NCBI RefSeq assembly: GCF_004364175.1
Contig: NZ_SNZW01000014.1
Location: 1-64,000, forward strand
Length of the DNA stretch: 64,000 bases
Direction: 5' to 3'
From: Maribacter caenipelagi
GTDB lineage: Bacteria > Bacteroidota > Bacteroidia > Flavobacteriales > Flavobacteriaceae
Both the position numbers and the translations under genes were made by a program. Below, one piece after another: positions 6,912 to 16,414 of the stretch. Every line of letters begins with the position of its first letter. Within the stretch, counting starts at the first letter, position 1. Under the pieces are notes generated by a model, which had not been told where the DNA came from, made no database searches, and saw only the letters and a program-made list of their open reading frames with translations.

Positions 6912-8408
6912 TCATGGCAATTGATAAGCGGGCAATTTGAAAATAAAGGAACTACCTTTATATGGTTTGCTTAATACTACGATGGTGGTATCATGTAAAT
7001 CCATTATTTTTTTTACAATTGCCAAGCCAAGACCTAGCCCTTGCTTTTGAGTGTTCTTATTTACTTGTTTGTATCTGTCAAATATAAATGGTTGATCGTT
7101 CACTGGTATACCGTTACCGGTATCTGTTATATTGATTTCAATTTGTTTACCCATTTTTACTAGGCTTAACCTAACCTTACCATTTGGTTCTGTATACTTT
7201 ATAGCATTTTCAATTAGATTCTGTAGTGCTCTTTCAACCAGACCTATATCTGCATATACCATATAGTTCTCTTCAGGATTTTCTAATTGAAGGTGTATTT
7301 GTTTTTGTTCTGCAAGCAGCCTGAATTTGGCAATAAGGTCATGAGAAAGTTCCGTAATTGAGAATGGCTCTTTTATAGGGGTAACCTGTTCAGCTTCTAA
7401 TTTAGAGTACTCAAATAACTGATTGATCAGACTTGAGAGCTTATCAATATTGTTATGTGTAATTTGTAAATATTCTTCTTTTTGACTTTCTGTAAGCGTA
7501 TCTTTCTTAATCTGAAGCGTTTCAATGTATCCTTTTAAAACAGCTAACGGCGTACGTAAATCGTGAGAGACATTTGCAATTAATTCTCTTCGTAGATTGT
7601 CTACAGATTTCATTTTGTCCATATTATCTACAATGGTATCTGCCATTTCATTAAAAGATAGGGCAACAACTTCAATGTCTGATTGCTCAGGATTCTTAAT
7701 TCTAATATCTAAATCACCTTCTTGAAATTTACGAACGGTTTGAGTAATCAGTCGAAGATTTTTGGTCAAGAACCAAATACTTAATATTCCGATCAATGCC
7801 GCAAAAAGCATGGTCAGTACAATGGCGCCTATGCTTAGTTTGGTGAAATACGTTCTAAAAAGACTATCACTAATGAGCGCTAATTGTTTACCGGCAACTA
7901 TAATATAAATATAACCTTCATGACCATCGATAGAAAATGGTGCAGCAGAAAAGATATTCTTCGCTTCTGGATTTAAGGGGTCATCACCTAAAATAAATTC
8001 TTCTCCATTACTTTCAATAAACCTATTTATAGGCTCTAATGAAACCGATTTCATCGGCTCATTATCATTATGTTCTAAAACTACAGAATATAGAATATCA
8101 CCAGATTTGTCAAGAAGATATACCTCGATACCACGATTTACCGCCATCATATCGTGCATTAAATCTCCAAAAAGTGCCTTGTTAACTGTGCCATCTTCTA
8201 AAAACGGAGCGGCATTTTGAAACTTTTCTTGAATTACATGATTTGCTACATTCGCATTTATACGCTGTGTAATAGCTTGGTTATAATTCAGCGTTAGGTA
8301 ACCTGTAATGAAAATATATGAAGCTCCCATTAGAATGATCAGAAATATGAAAGCCATCCATAGTTTCTTTACCAATTTCGGAGTAAGAGTTTTGCCGTTA
8401 TTTATCAT
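6912..8408 (-). CDS. Sensor histidine kinase (HAMP-HisKA-HATPase)
   Basis: The 498-residue membrane kinase has one transmembrane helix near residues 14-34, a periplasmic sensor domain of about 150 residues, and a second helix near 192-215. A HAMP domain follows, then HisKA with the phosphoacceptor in NVSHDLRTPLAVLKGY, and a HATPase domain with N box NLIENAIKYT, G1 ITDTGNGIP and G2 QGLGLGLAIVK. Its start overlaps the stop of the upstream response-regulator gene by 4 bases, so they are translationally coupled. The signal is not evident; no ligand-binding family was recognised in the sensor domain. Confidence 0.92.
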   Translation of the reverse strand: MINNGKTLTPKLVKKLWMAFIFLIILMGASYIFITGYLTLNYNQAITQRINANVANHVIQEKFQNAAPFLEDGTVNKALFGDLMHDMMAVNRGIEVYLLDKSGDILYSVVLEHNDNEPMKSVSLEPINRFIESNGEEFILGDDPLNPEAKNIFSAAPFSIDGHEGYIYIIVAGKQLALISDSLFRTYFTKLSIGAIVLTMLFAALIGILSIWFLTKNLRLITQTVRKFQEGDLDIRIKNPEQSDIEVVALSFNEMADTIVDNMDKMKSVDNLRRELIANVSHDLRTPLAVLKGYIETLQIKKDTLTESQKEEYLQITHNNIDKLSSLINQLFEYSKLEAEQVTPIKEPFSITELSHDLIAKFRLLAEQKQIHLQLENPEENYMVYADIGLVERALQNLIENAIKYTEPNGKVRLSLVKMGKQIEINITDTGNGIPVNDQPFIFDRYKQVNKNTQKQGLGLGLAIVKKIMDLHDTTIVVLSKPYKGSSFIFKLPAYQLP

Positions 8409-9109
8409 GCCATTATCTCTTCATTAAATTTATAACCAACACCCCAAGTTGTCAGTATGTAATTGGGGTTGGCCATATCAGATTCTATTTTAGATCTTAA
8501 CCGATTAATATGAGAATTTACGGTGTGTTCATAGCCCTCAAAATTGTATCCCCATATCATATTCAGCAACTCTGTTCTAGTATAGTTTCTACCAGGGTTA
8601 GAAGCCATTAATACTAGTAATTCAAACTCTTTGGGTGATAATTCAATTTTATAATCACCTAAAACCACTTTTCGCTTATCAATATCAATTGAAAGTCCTT
8701 CCGCCAAAATGATAGACGTATCCTCTTGCTTCTTTTCCACTTTATTGGATCGTCGAAGCACAGCTTTAATTCTTGCCAAAAGCTCTCTAATGCTAAAGGG
8801 TTTTGTCATATAATCATCAGCACCAATTTCTAAACCTAAGACGCGATCAATCTCTTCAGATTTAGCGGTTAACATAATTACAGGTGTATTTTTAGTAGCA
8901 CGTAGCTTTCTACAAATTTCAACACCATCTAAGCCGGGTAGTGTCAGGTCTAGAAGAATTAACTCGTAATCATTTTCTAAGGCAAGGCGTAGTCCTTCGT
9001 TGCCATCCATTGCCATAGTGGTTTCATAACTAACATCAGAAAGATGTAGTTCTAATAGCTTAATGATTTCAGGATCATCCTCAATAATAAGTATACGTTT
9101 CATAATCAA
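8405..9109 (-). CDS. OmpR-family response regulator
   Basis: The 234-residue protein has a receiver domain with acidic pocket EDD near the N-terminus, phosphoacceptor Asp in LILLDLTLPGLDG, conserved Thr in IMLTAKS and Lys in YMTKPF. A C-terminal winged helix of the OmpR/PhoB type follows (LSPKEFELLVLMASNPG, ending in HINRLRSKIE). It is cotranscribed with the kinase through a 4-base overlap. The family regulates transcription from direct-repeat operators; none was identified here. The ATG two codons in is an alternative start. Confidence 0.93.
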   Translation of the reverse strand: MIMKRILIIEDDPEIIKLLELHLSDVSYETTMAMDGNEGLRLALENDYELILLDLTLPGLDGVEICRKLRATKNTPVIMLTAKSEEIDRVLGLEIGADDYMTKPFSIRELLARIKAVLRRSNKVEKKQEDTSIILAEGLSIDIDKRKVVLGDYKIELSPKEFELLVLMASNPGRNYTRTELLNMIWGYNFEGYEHTVNSHINRLRSKIESDMANPNYILTTWGVGYKFNEEIMA

Positions 9110-9343
9110 TTACGAATAAAGAAAAAAAGTATCACAGAAAAATCACAGCGAACGACAAATGTTCTAACGCACTATAATTTAGCTTATAAGTAAGTCGAGG
9201 AATGCTATGATAATTACAGCATATTTAAACTTTTATAGATAATTGTATTTAAAAACTTAAGAATACAGGAATAATCAAGTCGACTATATCTGGTAGTTTG
9301 TTGCTATTTTGTTGCTATGTAATTGAACGTATTTAAAACAAAA

Positions 9344-9369
9344 GCCCTCGATAATTTCTTAACGAGGGC
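9344..9369. terminator. Intrinsic terminator
   Basis: Stem GCCCTCG / CGAGGGC with flanking A and T-rich DNA, 24 bases beyond the stop of the minus-strand gene at 9393-9875. Confidence 0.7.
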
Positions 9370-9392
9370 TAAAGATAATTTTTGAGTTCTAG

Positions 9393-9875
9393 TTATTTCC
9401 AGTGGTCAACATGTTGGTTCATATCATCAAATAGATATGTGCCGACCATTTCTTTTCTATATACTACAGCTAAAAGAGTTACCAATAATAAGGCTGCGTA
9501 TAATGTCAACATTAAATATCCGATAGGTAAAAATGTACCCGGTATAAGATGGTTTTCAAAATCAGAATAGCTAGACAATACAATCATTGTCTCTACTAAT
9601 TTATATATGTATACCAATGATATGATATAAAGAATATATTCTAATGTTCGCATTGGTGGGTCACTTAGTTCATTCTCTTTAATTTTAAACCAGAGTACAT
9701 ATAGAAATACAAAGTGAATAATGGATAGAATAGGAAAGATGTAATTATCTATTTTGAAAAAGTAAAACTTATTGGTGTATAAACCATAAAAACTAAAGAT
9801 GTTCAACAAAAAAAGCACGACAATTGAAACAATTAAGGTTCGTTTCCAAGTTAATAATCCTTTGATAGAGTTCAT
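9393..9875 (-). CDS. Four-helix integral membrane protein, unknown function
   Basis: The 160-residue protein is almost entirely hydrophobic, with four predicted membrane helices near residues 12-32, 44-62, 80-102 and 112-138. The C-terminal tail is polar and contains FDDMNQHVDHW. I do not recognise a family. It stands alone: about 280 bases separate it from the response regulator and about 300 from truA. No cofactor or catalytic motif was seen. Confidence 0.65.
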   Translation of the reverse strand: MNSIKGLLTWKRTLIVSIVVLFLLNIFSFYGLYTNKFYFFKIDNYIFPILSIIHFVFLYVLWFKIKENELSDPPMRTLEYILYIISLVYIYKLVETMIVLSSYSDFENHLIPGTFLPIGYLMLTLYAALLLVTLLAVVYRKEMVGTYLFDDMNQHVDHWK

Positions 9876-10173
9876 GAAATTTAGTTTTTATGGTTAAAAA
9901 GGAACCATAGTTTTGCTGCAAGTAATGGCATGATATTGTTTTTTTCCAAACAATTCGACAAACGGTTAACATTGTTGTTCAAGACCTTGATTTTAAGATA
10001 ATCATATTTTAATATTACCATTTTTTCTGAACATTAACAATAAAATACCTATAATAATGGTGTAGGAAGTTATAATGTAATTACCACCTAAAACAAGGGA
10101 CGCAAGTAGATGTAAATGAAGACAATTTACACGAGGTGTATAGTAATGCTTATAATGTAATTACATTTACACT

Positions 10174-10959
10174 ATGAAGAAACAGCGTTTTTGTTATTTG
10201 GTTCGTCTGCAGTATTTAGGCTTTAGATTTAATGGTTGGCAAGTACAACCTAAACTACGAACTATTGTAGGTATGCTTAATAAAACATTTACATTTATAT
10301 ACCCCAATACTCCTTTTAAAATTCTGGGTGCCGGTAGAACCGATTCTAAGGTTTCTTCATTAGATGGTGCATTTGAACTTTTTATTGATGAACCATTAGA
10401 AGACCTAAATGTTTTCTTAAAAGATTTTAATAAAAATTTACCTTCAGATATTCGATTACTTTCCATTGAATCTGTCGGTCAAGATTTTAATATTATAAAG
10501 GATAGTAAAACGAAGGAGTATAATTACTTCTTTTCCTTCGGATGTAAGAATCACCCGTTTAGCGCGCCTTTTATAACCAATTACATAGATCACCTTGATT
10601 TAGAGTTAATGAAGCAGGGTGCTTCGCTGTTTGAAGGTACACATGATTTTAGTGTGTACACTGCATCTTTAAAACCCACAACGATTACAGTTCGTGAAAT
10701 CGAAGAATGTACCATTGTACCCAATGATATTTTGATAGCCAATTTTTTTCCTGAGCATAGTTACATCTTAAAGATAAAGGGAAAGGGATTTATAAGATAT
10801 CAAATACGAATGATTATGGGTGCGTTGGTACAACTTGGTAAACACGAACTTACCATAGAAGAAATTAAAGCGTCTTTAGTTTCTGGTTCTGACCATAAAC
10901 TAAATACTATTGCACCTGGTTCTGGTTTAATTTTAAACAAACTGGACTTCAATAATTAG
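10174..10959 (+). CDS. TruA-like tRNA pseudouridine synthase, divergent
   Basis: The 261-residue protein matches TruA (tRNA pseudouridine synthase I, positions 38-40) over its length. YLGFRFNGWQVQP opens the fold, the catalytic Asp is in GAGRTDSKVSS, and GTHDFSVYTAS and KGFIRYQIRMIMGALVQLG follow. The active-site loop is normally GRTDAGVHA, so the residues after the Asp differ. The late motif is also shifted from the usual Met-Val-Arg. It is therefore either a Bacteroidota paralog or has altered tRNA specificity. The CorA gene follows after 34 bases and may be cotranscribed. Confidence 0.8.
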   Translation: MKKQRFCYLVRLQYLGFRFNGWQVQPKLRTIVGMLNKTFTFIYPNTPFKILGAGRTDSKVSSLDGAFELFIDEPLEDLNVFLKDFNKNLPSDIRLLSIESVGQDFNIIKDSKTKEYNYFFSFGCKNHPFSAPFITNYIDHLDLELMKQGASLFEGTHDFSVYTASLKPTTITVREIEECTIVPNDILIANFFPEHSYILKIKGKGFIRYQIRMIMGALVQLGKHELTIEEIKASLVSGSDHKLNTIAPGSGLILNKLDFNN

Positions 10960-10993
10960 TTTGTAGTTTTAATATATTTATAAAAAATTGTTC

Positions 10994-12088
10994 ATGGCTG
11001 TAAATAAGAAGCTCAACTTCCCTAAGCGTAAAAAGAAAAAGTCTCGCCAGCAGAATAAGCTTGGTAAAGCACCGGGAACCATAAGTTACATGGGTGATAA
11101 GGAGCGAAGTGATAGTTTTATCCATAGCACGACCTATAATGCTGACGGATTCGAAACTAAAGAATTTGCACACATAGAACAGTTTTTTAAAGAAGAGCGA
11201 GCCGACAAAATATCATGGATAAATGTAGTTGGTATTACGGATGAGCCTTTTATTGAAAAATTAGGAAAGCATTTTAACTTGAATCCTTTGGTTCTTGAAG
11301 ATATTGTCAATACCGAACAACGCCCTAAAATAGATGAATACGAAGATTACATTTTCGGAATCTTTCGTATGTTATACATTTCTGACGAAGATGAAATTGT
11401 AGGTGAACATATCGCACTTGTTCTACATGAAAATACAGTTTTGGTTTTTCAAGAAGTAAAAGCCGATGTTTTTAATGGATTACGAGAACGAATTACCGGT
11501 AAGCTGGGGCGCATAAGAACTAGGGGAGCTGATTACTTATTTTTTGCCTTACTGGATGCTATTGTAGATAATTATTTTTTAGCGATTGAAAACCTTAATA
11601 ATAGAATAGAGAATTTAGAAGAAGAGGTTTATCAGAATCCTGAGCCTATTGTAGCTCAAAATATTCAACAATTAAAAAAGGAAATCCTGAAAATACGAAG
11701 GTGGATATTCCCGGTCAAGGAATTGATAAGTAGACTAATAGATACCGAAAATCAGCTGATTAAAAAGGATACAAAATTGTTTCTTCGCGATGTTTTGGAT
11801 CATGCCATTGAAATAAACGAAAGTTTACAGATTTATCGTGAGATGTCTATGAGCTTAATGGAGATGTATATGAGTAATATGAGTAATAAAATGAACGAGG
11901 TCATGAAGGTTTTGACTATTATGGCATCCATTTTTATTCCTTTGACATTTATTGCTGGTATATACGGTATGAATTTTGAACATATGCCAGAGCTTCATTA
12001 TAAATACGGATACCATGTGGTTTGGGCTGTTATGATTATTCTTTTTATAGGTATGATGTTTTATTTTAAAAAGAAAAAGTGGCTTTAA
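10994..12088 (+). CDS. corA: CorA-type magnesium/cobalt transporter
   Basis: From ATG at 10994 the protein has 364 residues; a TTG six bases upstream is less likely. It shows the CorA architecture: a basic N-terminus, an alpha/beta cytoplasmic domain, long helices (QNIQQLKKEILKIRRWIFP), and two C-terminal membrane helices. The first ends in the signature YGMNFEHMPE, the GMN selectivity motif. CorA channels form pentamers in the inner membrane and import Mg2+. The last helix ends in a Lys-rich cytoplasmic tail. Confidence 0.93.
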   Translation: MAVNKKLNFPKRKKKKSRQQNKLGKAPGTISYMGDKERSDSFIHSTTYNADGFETKEFAHIEQFFKEERADKISWINVVGITDEPFIEKLGKHFNLNPLVLEDIVNTEQRPKIDEYEDYIFGIFRMLYISDEDEIVGEHIALVLHENTVLVFQEVKADVFNGLRERITGKLGRIRTRGADYLFFALLDAIVDNYFLAIENLNNRIENLEEEVYQNPEPIVAQNIQQLKKEILKIRRWIFPVKELISRLIDTENQLIKKDTKLFLRDVLDHAIEINESLQIYREMSMSLMEMYMSNMSNKMNEVMKVLTIMASIFIPLTFIAGIYGMNFEHMPELHYKYGYHVVWAVMIILFIGMMFYFKKKKWL

Positions 12089-12277
12089 TATTTGCTTTAC
12101 AAGCGTTCTGTTTTCATATTGTTCTACAAAGCATTTCCATTAAAGATTAATTGTAATGGGTCATAATTACTAATACATTTCATATATCTTGCCTACGTCT
12201 AAGTTATTAGATATAAGCGATTTAAACACGTTTTATACTACTGTGTTTAAGTCTATTGTTAACTTAAAATAATATAT

Positions 12278-12820
12278 ATGAAAATGAAAACCATTTATAT
12301 GTCAATTACGGCAATTTTTTTAATGACCGGTACTATGTCGGCACAAGAACAAAATCAAGAAGTATTAGATACCAAAATTTCTAAATCGTACACAATTAAT
12401 GACGGAAAGAAATTGGTAAAGAATACTGTAGTTATAACCACAAAGAGATTAAATACCATAGAAAATGCTGAAAAGGACCAAGGGAAGGTAAATCAAGATA
12501 GAGTAGTGGATAGTGTTTCAACGATTATCAAAACAGTACAAATAGACAATGATGATGACGATGCCTTTGACGAAAAAATAGTCTTTAGCTATGAATCTGA
12601 AACTCCAGAAGATTTTGTTTTAGTTTCTAAAAATGACGAATTGGTTGTCGCCATGAACGAAGGTGAAAACTTAAAAATTGTTGAAAATTTAAGTTTAAAA
12701 AGCAAAGAGGTAGCAGATAATAAGACCACCTATATCTTCACCAATGAACATGGTGAAAATTTAGAATTCTTAGTACAAGAATATAGCAAACCTAGTGATA
12801 CTGCAATGTTAGAGAAATAG
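12278..12820 (+). CDS. Secreted protein of unknown function
   Basis: The 180-residue protein begins with a signal peptide ending near TMSAQEQN. The mature part is acidic with beta-strand periodicity, an Asp-rich stretch (DNDDDDAFDEK) and no cysteine. I recognise no family. It stands alone between corA and a terminator. A start two codons downstream (second ATG) would leave the signal peptide intact. Periplasmic or surface location is inferred. Confidence 0.65.
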   Translation: MKMKTIYMSITAIFLMTGTMSAQEQNQEVLDTKISKSYTINDGKKLVKNTVVITTKRLNTIENAEKDQGKVNQDRVVDSVSTIIKTVQIDNDDDDAFDEKIVFSYESETPEDFVLVSKNDELVVAMNEGENLKIVENLSLKSKEVADNKTTYIFTNEHGENLEFLVQEYSKPSDTAMLEK

Positions 12821-12841
12821 AATTGCGTTTATGTTAAAATT

Positions 12842-12870
12842 AAAAAGAGCCGTGTAGACGGCTCTTTTTT
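12842..12870 (+). terminator. Intrinsic terminator
   Basis: Hairpin AAAAAGAGCCGT / GACGGCTCTTTTTT with a 3-base loop, between the convergent secreted-protein gene and cysM; the T run suits both. Confidence 0.85.
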
Positions 12871-12891
12871 TATATGCTATTTTGAAAAATG

Positions 12892-13779
12892 TTATAGTTC
12901 AAATAAATCTGACGATAGGTAGCGATCACCTCTATCACAAACTATAGATACTATAACACCGTGATCTAATTCTTGAGCTAAACGCAAGGCTACTGTTGCT
13001 GCGCCGCCACTGCTCATACCAGAGAATATTCCTTCTTCTTTTGCCAATCTTCTAGCCATTGTCTTAGCTTCTATTTCATTGACTTCCATTATGCGGTCTA
13101 CTTTCTTAGGATTAAATATTTTAGGTAAATATTCTTGGGGCCATTTTCTTATACCTGGTATGCTTGCATTGTCGCATGGCTGTACACCAACTATTTGAAT
13201 ATCTTTATTTTTTTCTTTTAAAAATGTAGAAGTCCCCATAATGGTTCCTGTTGTTCCCATTGCAGATACGAAGTGAGTTATTTTACCATCGGTATCTTTC
13301 CATATTTCAGGACCTGTAGTTTTGTAATGAGCTTTCCAATTGTTTTCGTTTCCGAATTGATTCATCATAACATAACCCTCGTTGGCAACTTTACTTTCTG
13401 CATAATCTCGTGCACCTTCAATACCTACATCTGAAGACGTAAGCGTTACTTTGGCTCCGTACGCTCTCATCGTCTGAACGCGTTCTTTTGTAGCATTCTC
13501 TGGCATTACCAATTCAATATCAAGTCCGTAAACACCAGCAATCATAGCTAAGGCGATACCAGTATTTCCACTAGTAGCTTCTATTAATTTGTCATTAACG
13601 GTAAAATCTCCATTATCAAAACCAGTTTTAATCATATTATAAGCTGCACGATCTTTTACACTGCCACCAGGGTTATGCCCTTCTAATTTAAAATAAACAG
13701 AAACATTTGGGTTTGTATTAAGTACTCGTGATTTTACCAATGGCGTATTGCCAATAAGCGATAATAAAGTATTAGACAT
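12892..13779 (-). CDS. cysM: Cysteine synthase B
   Basis: The 295-residue protein is a fold-type II PLP enzyme. GNTPLV opens it, the PLP lysine lies in PGGSVKDRAAYNM, the substrate loop is EATSGNTGIALA, and the phosphate-binding loop is AMGTTGTIMGT. It makes cysteine from O-acetylserine and sulfide or thiosulfate. Lengths just under 300 and a GMSSGGA segment favour CysM over CysK. It overlaps the upstream serine acetyltransferase gene by 8 bases, so both steps of cysteine synthesis are coupled. Confidence 0.93.
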   Translation of the reverse strand: MSNTLLSLIGNTPLVKSRVLNTNPNVSVYFKLEGHNPGGSVKDRAAYNMIKTGFDNGDFTVNDKLIEATSGNTGIALAMIAGVYGLDIELVMPENATKERVQTMRAYGAKVTLTSSDVGIEGARDYAESKVANEGYVMMNQFGNENNWKAHYKTTGPEIWKDTDGKITHFVSAMGTTGTIMGTSTFLKEKNKDIQIVGVQPCDNASIPGIRKWPQEYLPKIFNPKKVDRIMEVNEIEAKTMARRLAKEEGIFSGMSSGGAATVALRLAQELDHGVIVSIVCDRGDRYLSSDLFEL

Positions 13780-14563
13780 GTGGTAATGTTTTTATTTTAA
13801 TTTCAGGCGTGTGAAAAACTGTTGAATGTGGTGGTACAGATGCCGTAATCCATGCATTACCACCAATTACACTATTTGCACCGATAATAGTATCGCCTCC
13901 TAAAATAGTGGCATTTGCGTAAATTGTTACGTTATTGTCTATGGTTGGATGGCGTTTGGTTTGCTGTAATTTTTTAGCAACAAAGAGTCCGCCTAAGGTT
14001 ACGCCCTGGTATATTTTTACGTCATTCTTAATAATGGCAGTTTCACCAATTACAACTCCGGTGCCATGATCAATATGAAACGATCTCCCTATTTGTGCTC
14101 CAGGATTAATATCGACACCAGTTTGTCGGTGTGCATATTCTGTCATTAATCTTGGTACTAACGGAAAGCCTGTCTTGTATAACTCGTGTGCCAATCTATA
14201 TACTGAAATGGCATAAAACCCTGGGTAGGCCATATATACTTCTTCAATTGATAATGAGGCAGGGTCACAGTTTACGGTCGCTTCAGCATCAAGATTTAAA
14301 CTCTCTAGAACTAAAGGAAGTTTCTCTACATAATTCTCCCATACTTTCTTACAAGGTTTATCGCTTTCCCAACATGCTAAATCTACAAGTTCATCAAATT
14401 GCTTTTCAAGTTTATCTAAACTTTCGGCTACTGGTGTTTCAATATCGAACAACATATAAAAAAGAAGATCGGTAAATTTTTCCGTATTCTTTTTTAAGCG
14501 AAATCTTAAATTCGGTTGTTTTTTGTGGGTATTAATCTTTTCGATTATAGATCGATGGTCCAT
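13772..14563 (-). CDS. cysE: Serine O-acetyltransferase
   Basis: The 263-residue protein has an N-terminal helical domain and a C-terminal left-handed beta-helix of hexapeptide repeats. The catalytic region is GVDINPGAQIGRSFHIDHG followed by GVVIGETAIIKNDVKIYQGV, typical of the CysE/EpsC type. It acetylates serine for the cysM product encoded immediately downstream (8-base overlap). The gene is divergent from the DUF2461 gene, with 94 bases between the two start codons. Confidence 0.92.
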   Translation of the reverse strand: MDHRSIIEKINTHKKQPNLRFRLKKNTEKFTDLLFYMLFDIETPVAESLDKLEKQFDELVDLACWESDKPCKKVWENYVEKLPLVLESLNLDAEATVNCDPASLSIEEVYMAYPGFYAISVYRLAHELYKTGFPLVPRLMTEYAHRQTGVDINPGAQIGRSFHIDHGTGVVIGETAIIKNDVKIYQGVTLGGLFVAKKLQQTKRHPTIDNNVTIYANATILGGDTIIGANSVIGGNAWITASVPPHSTVFHTPEIKIKTLPHV

Positions 14564-14657
14564 AGGTCTTCGTTAGATCATCAAAATTAACCAAATAAGT
14601 AAAAGTACTTCTCATCTAATGGTTAACTTTAGCTTAAAATCACAACAGCTAAGTCGA

Positions 14658-15338
14658 ATGTTAGAAACGAAGATTACAAAAAGCACGTTACAATTTTTAA
14701 ATAAGCTAAAGAAAAACAATAATCGAGAGTGGTTTACAGAGCATAAAGCGGAATTTAAAGCGGAGGAAACTAAAGTAAAAAGCTTTTTTAATCATGTACT
14801 TGAAATGCTAAAGACACATGATGAAATTGAAAAATTAAAAGTATTTAGAATTTATAGGGATGTCCGTTTTTCTAAAAATAAAACACCATATAAAAATAAT
14901 TTATCTGCATCTTTTTCAAGGGCAGGTAAACACCGTAGAGGCGGGTATTATTTACAGATAGCACCTGGTGATAGCTTTGTTGCAACAGGATTTTGGAATC
15001 CTGAAAAAGAAGACTTGTTGCGTATTAGAAAAGAGTGGGAAATAGATACTACCGATTTGACCGACATTATCGATAATAAAAATTTCAAGTCTATTTGGGG
15101 ACCATTGGTTGGTGATGAATTGAAAACTTCACCTAAAGGTTTTGATAAAGAAGACCCCAATATTGAATTTATACGTAAAAAGCAGTACATCTTCGTAAGA
15201 AAGTTTACCGACAAAGAGGTGTTATCAGATTATTTTGCAAGTAAAGTAAACGATAGTTTTATTGCAATACGCCCTTATTTCGATTTAATGAGTACAATTC
15301 TAACCACTAATTTAAATGGCGAATCATTATTGGACTAG
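14658..15338 (+). CDS. DUF2461 family protein
   Basis: The family signature is clear: TLQFLNKLKKNNNREWF near the N-terminus, FRIYRDVRFSKNKTPYKNN in the middle, then GGYYLQIAPGDSFVATGFW. DUF2461 proteins are soluble, widespread in Bacteroidota and functionally uncharacterised. From ATG at 14658 the protein has 226 residues and starts at the usual distance from the first motif. An upstream ATG at 14619 would add 13 residues. Its end overlaps the convergent gene at 15327-15734 by 12 bases. Confidence 0.85.
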   Translation: MLETKITKSTLQFLNKLKKNNNREWFTEHKAEFKAEETKVKSFFNHVLEMLKTHDEIEKLKVFRIYRDVRFSKNKTPYKNNLSASFSRAGKHRRGGYYLQIAPGDSFVATGFWNPEKEDLLRIRKEWEIDTTDLTDIIDNKNFKSIWGPLVGDELKTSPKGFDKEDPNIEFIRKKQYIFVRKFTDKEVLSDYFASKVNDSFIAIRPYFDLMSTILTTNLNGESLLD

Positions 15339-15734
15339 CTCATATTTTTCAAAATATTGAATCTGATCTTGAATTCTTTTTACAACCATATTCATCATTC
15401 TCTTGTTCAAAGCAGAAGAGTTTTTTATATAAATTTCATACTCTTCAACAGTAAATTGACCAATGATCATTCCTTTTAAGGAGTTTCTGAACTTAATATC
15501 TTTTTGAATAGAATTGGCAATGTAGCCCATTCGCTTATTAAGCTTTAGCTCGTAAAAACTATTCTTCATTTTATTGATATAATTCTGATAAGATGCTAGA
15601 AGTAAATCATTTTGAAGTTTTAGTATGGGGCGTAACGTTTCATTCTGAAATCGTTCGTCATCACTCATATTGGGCATTATTTTGGCAGAGGCAATTAAAG
15701 GGCGAATTGATTGCAATTTCTGTGTCCTGTCCAT
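15327..15734 (-). CDS. Hypothetical helical protein
   Basis: The 135-residue protein is predicted to be mainly alpha-helical and basic, without signal peptide or membrane segment. It contains NDLLLASYQNYINKMKN and a Lys-rich middle. I do not recognise a family, though it looks like a conserved small flavobacterial protein. Convergent with the DUF2461 gene; a 275-base intergenic region precedes its start. Confidence 0.6.
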   Translation of the reverse strand: MDRTQKLQSIRPLIASAKIMPNMSDDERFQNETLRPILKLQNDLLLASYQNYINKMKNSFYELKLNKRMGYIANSIQKDIKFRNSLKGMIIGQFTVEEYEIYIKNSSALNKRMMNMVVKRIQDQIQYFEKYELVQ

Positions 15735-15950
15735 TATATTTTGATTTTACTTAAAGATACGTATTAGATAAAATGCCTGTTTAATACCATAAATAAGTTT
15801 TTAACCTGTTATGAACAATAAAGCTTAAGGCAAAAAAGAGCTAAGAAAATTAGGGTTATCATAATTCTATCTAGAGACAATTGTTAATATGTAAAGTATT
15901 AATAACGTAAATGTTACAATTGGCAAATCGTGTTGCTAATAACGGTTAAA

Positions 15951-15983
15951 TTGTGCTGTAGAAAATTTTTAGACATAACTTTG
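15951..15983 (+). promoter_or_regulatory. Bacteroidota-type promoter for the thioesterase gene
   Basis: TTG at 15951-15953, a 22-base spacer, then TAACTTTG at 15976-15983, matching the TTG / TAnnTTTG consensus of Bacteroidota sigma factor sites. The start codon follows 27 bases later. Confidence 0.65.
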
Positions 15984-16009
15984 CAAAGTAAATTTTCAAA
16001 AAAAAGACT

Positions 16010-16414
16010 ATGAGATTTCATACTAGAAAATTAGTAAAGCCTGGTGATTTGAATTCTAACGGAACATTGTTTGGAGGTCGATTATTAGCTTGGATAGATG
16101 AAGAAGCAGCACTTTACGCTATAATTCAATTAGAAAACGGTAAAGTGGTTACCAAATATATGTCAGAAATTAATTTCATGAGCGCTGCCGTTAAAGGCGA
16201 TGTTATTGAAATTGGTATTGAAGTAGTTAAGTTTGGTAAAACATCATTGACCCTAAATTGCGAGGTTCGTAATAAAATGAACCATGAAACTATAGTTACC
16301 GTAGACAACATCATTATGGTTAACCTTGGTGAAAATGGAAAACCTGCAGCACACGGTAAAACTAAAATAGAATTTGTAAAAGATCGACTAGCAGCAATGG
16401 GTGATGATTTTTAA
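16010..16414 (+). CDS. Acyl-CoA thioesterase, hotdog fold
   Basis: The 134-residue single-hotdog protein contains NSNGTLFGGRLLAWIDEEAA, the signature of the YciA/acyl-CoA hydrolase group, with the active-site Asp in WIDEEA. The rest follows the usual strand order. It hydrolyses acyl-CoA thioesters; chain-length preference cannot be read from sequence. A good promoter lies just upstream. The stop overlaps the convergent dipeptidase gene by 4 bases. Confidence 0.88.
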   Translation: MRFHTRKLVKPGDLNSNGTLFGGRLLAWIDEEAALYAIIQLENGKVVTKYMSEINFMSAAVKGDVIEIGIEVVKFGKTSLTLNCEVRNKMNHETIVTVDNIIMVNLGENGKPAAHGKTKIEFVKDRLAAMGDDF

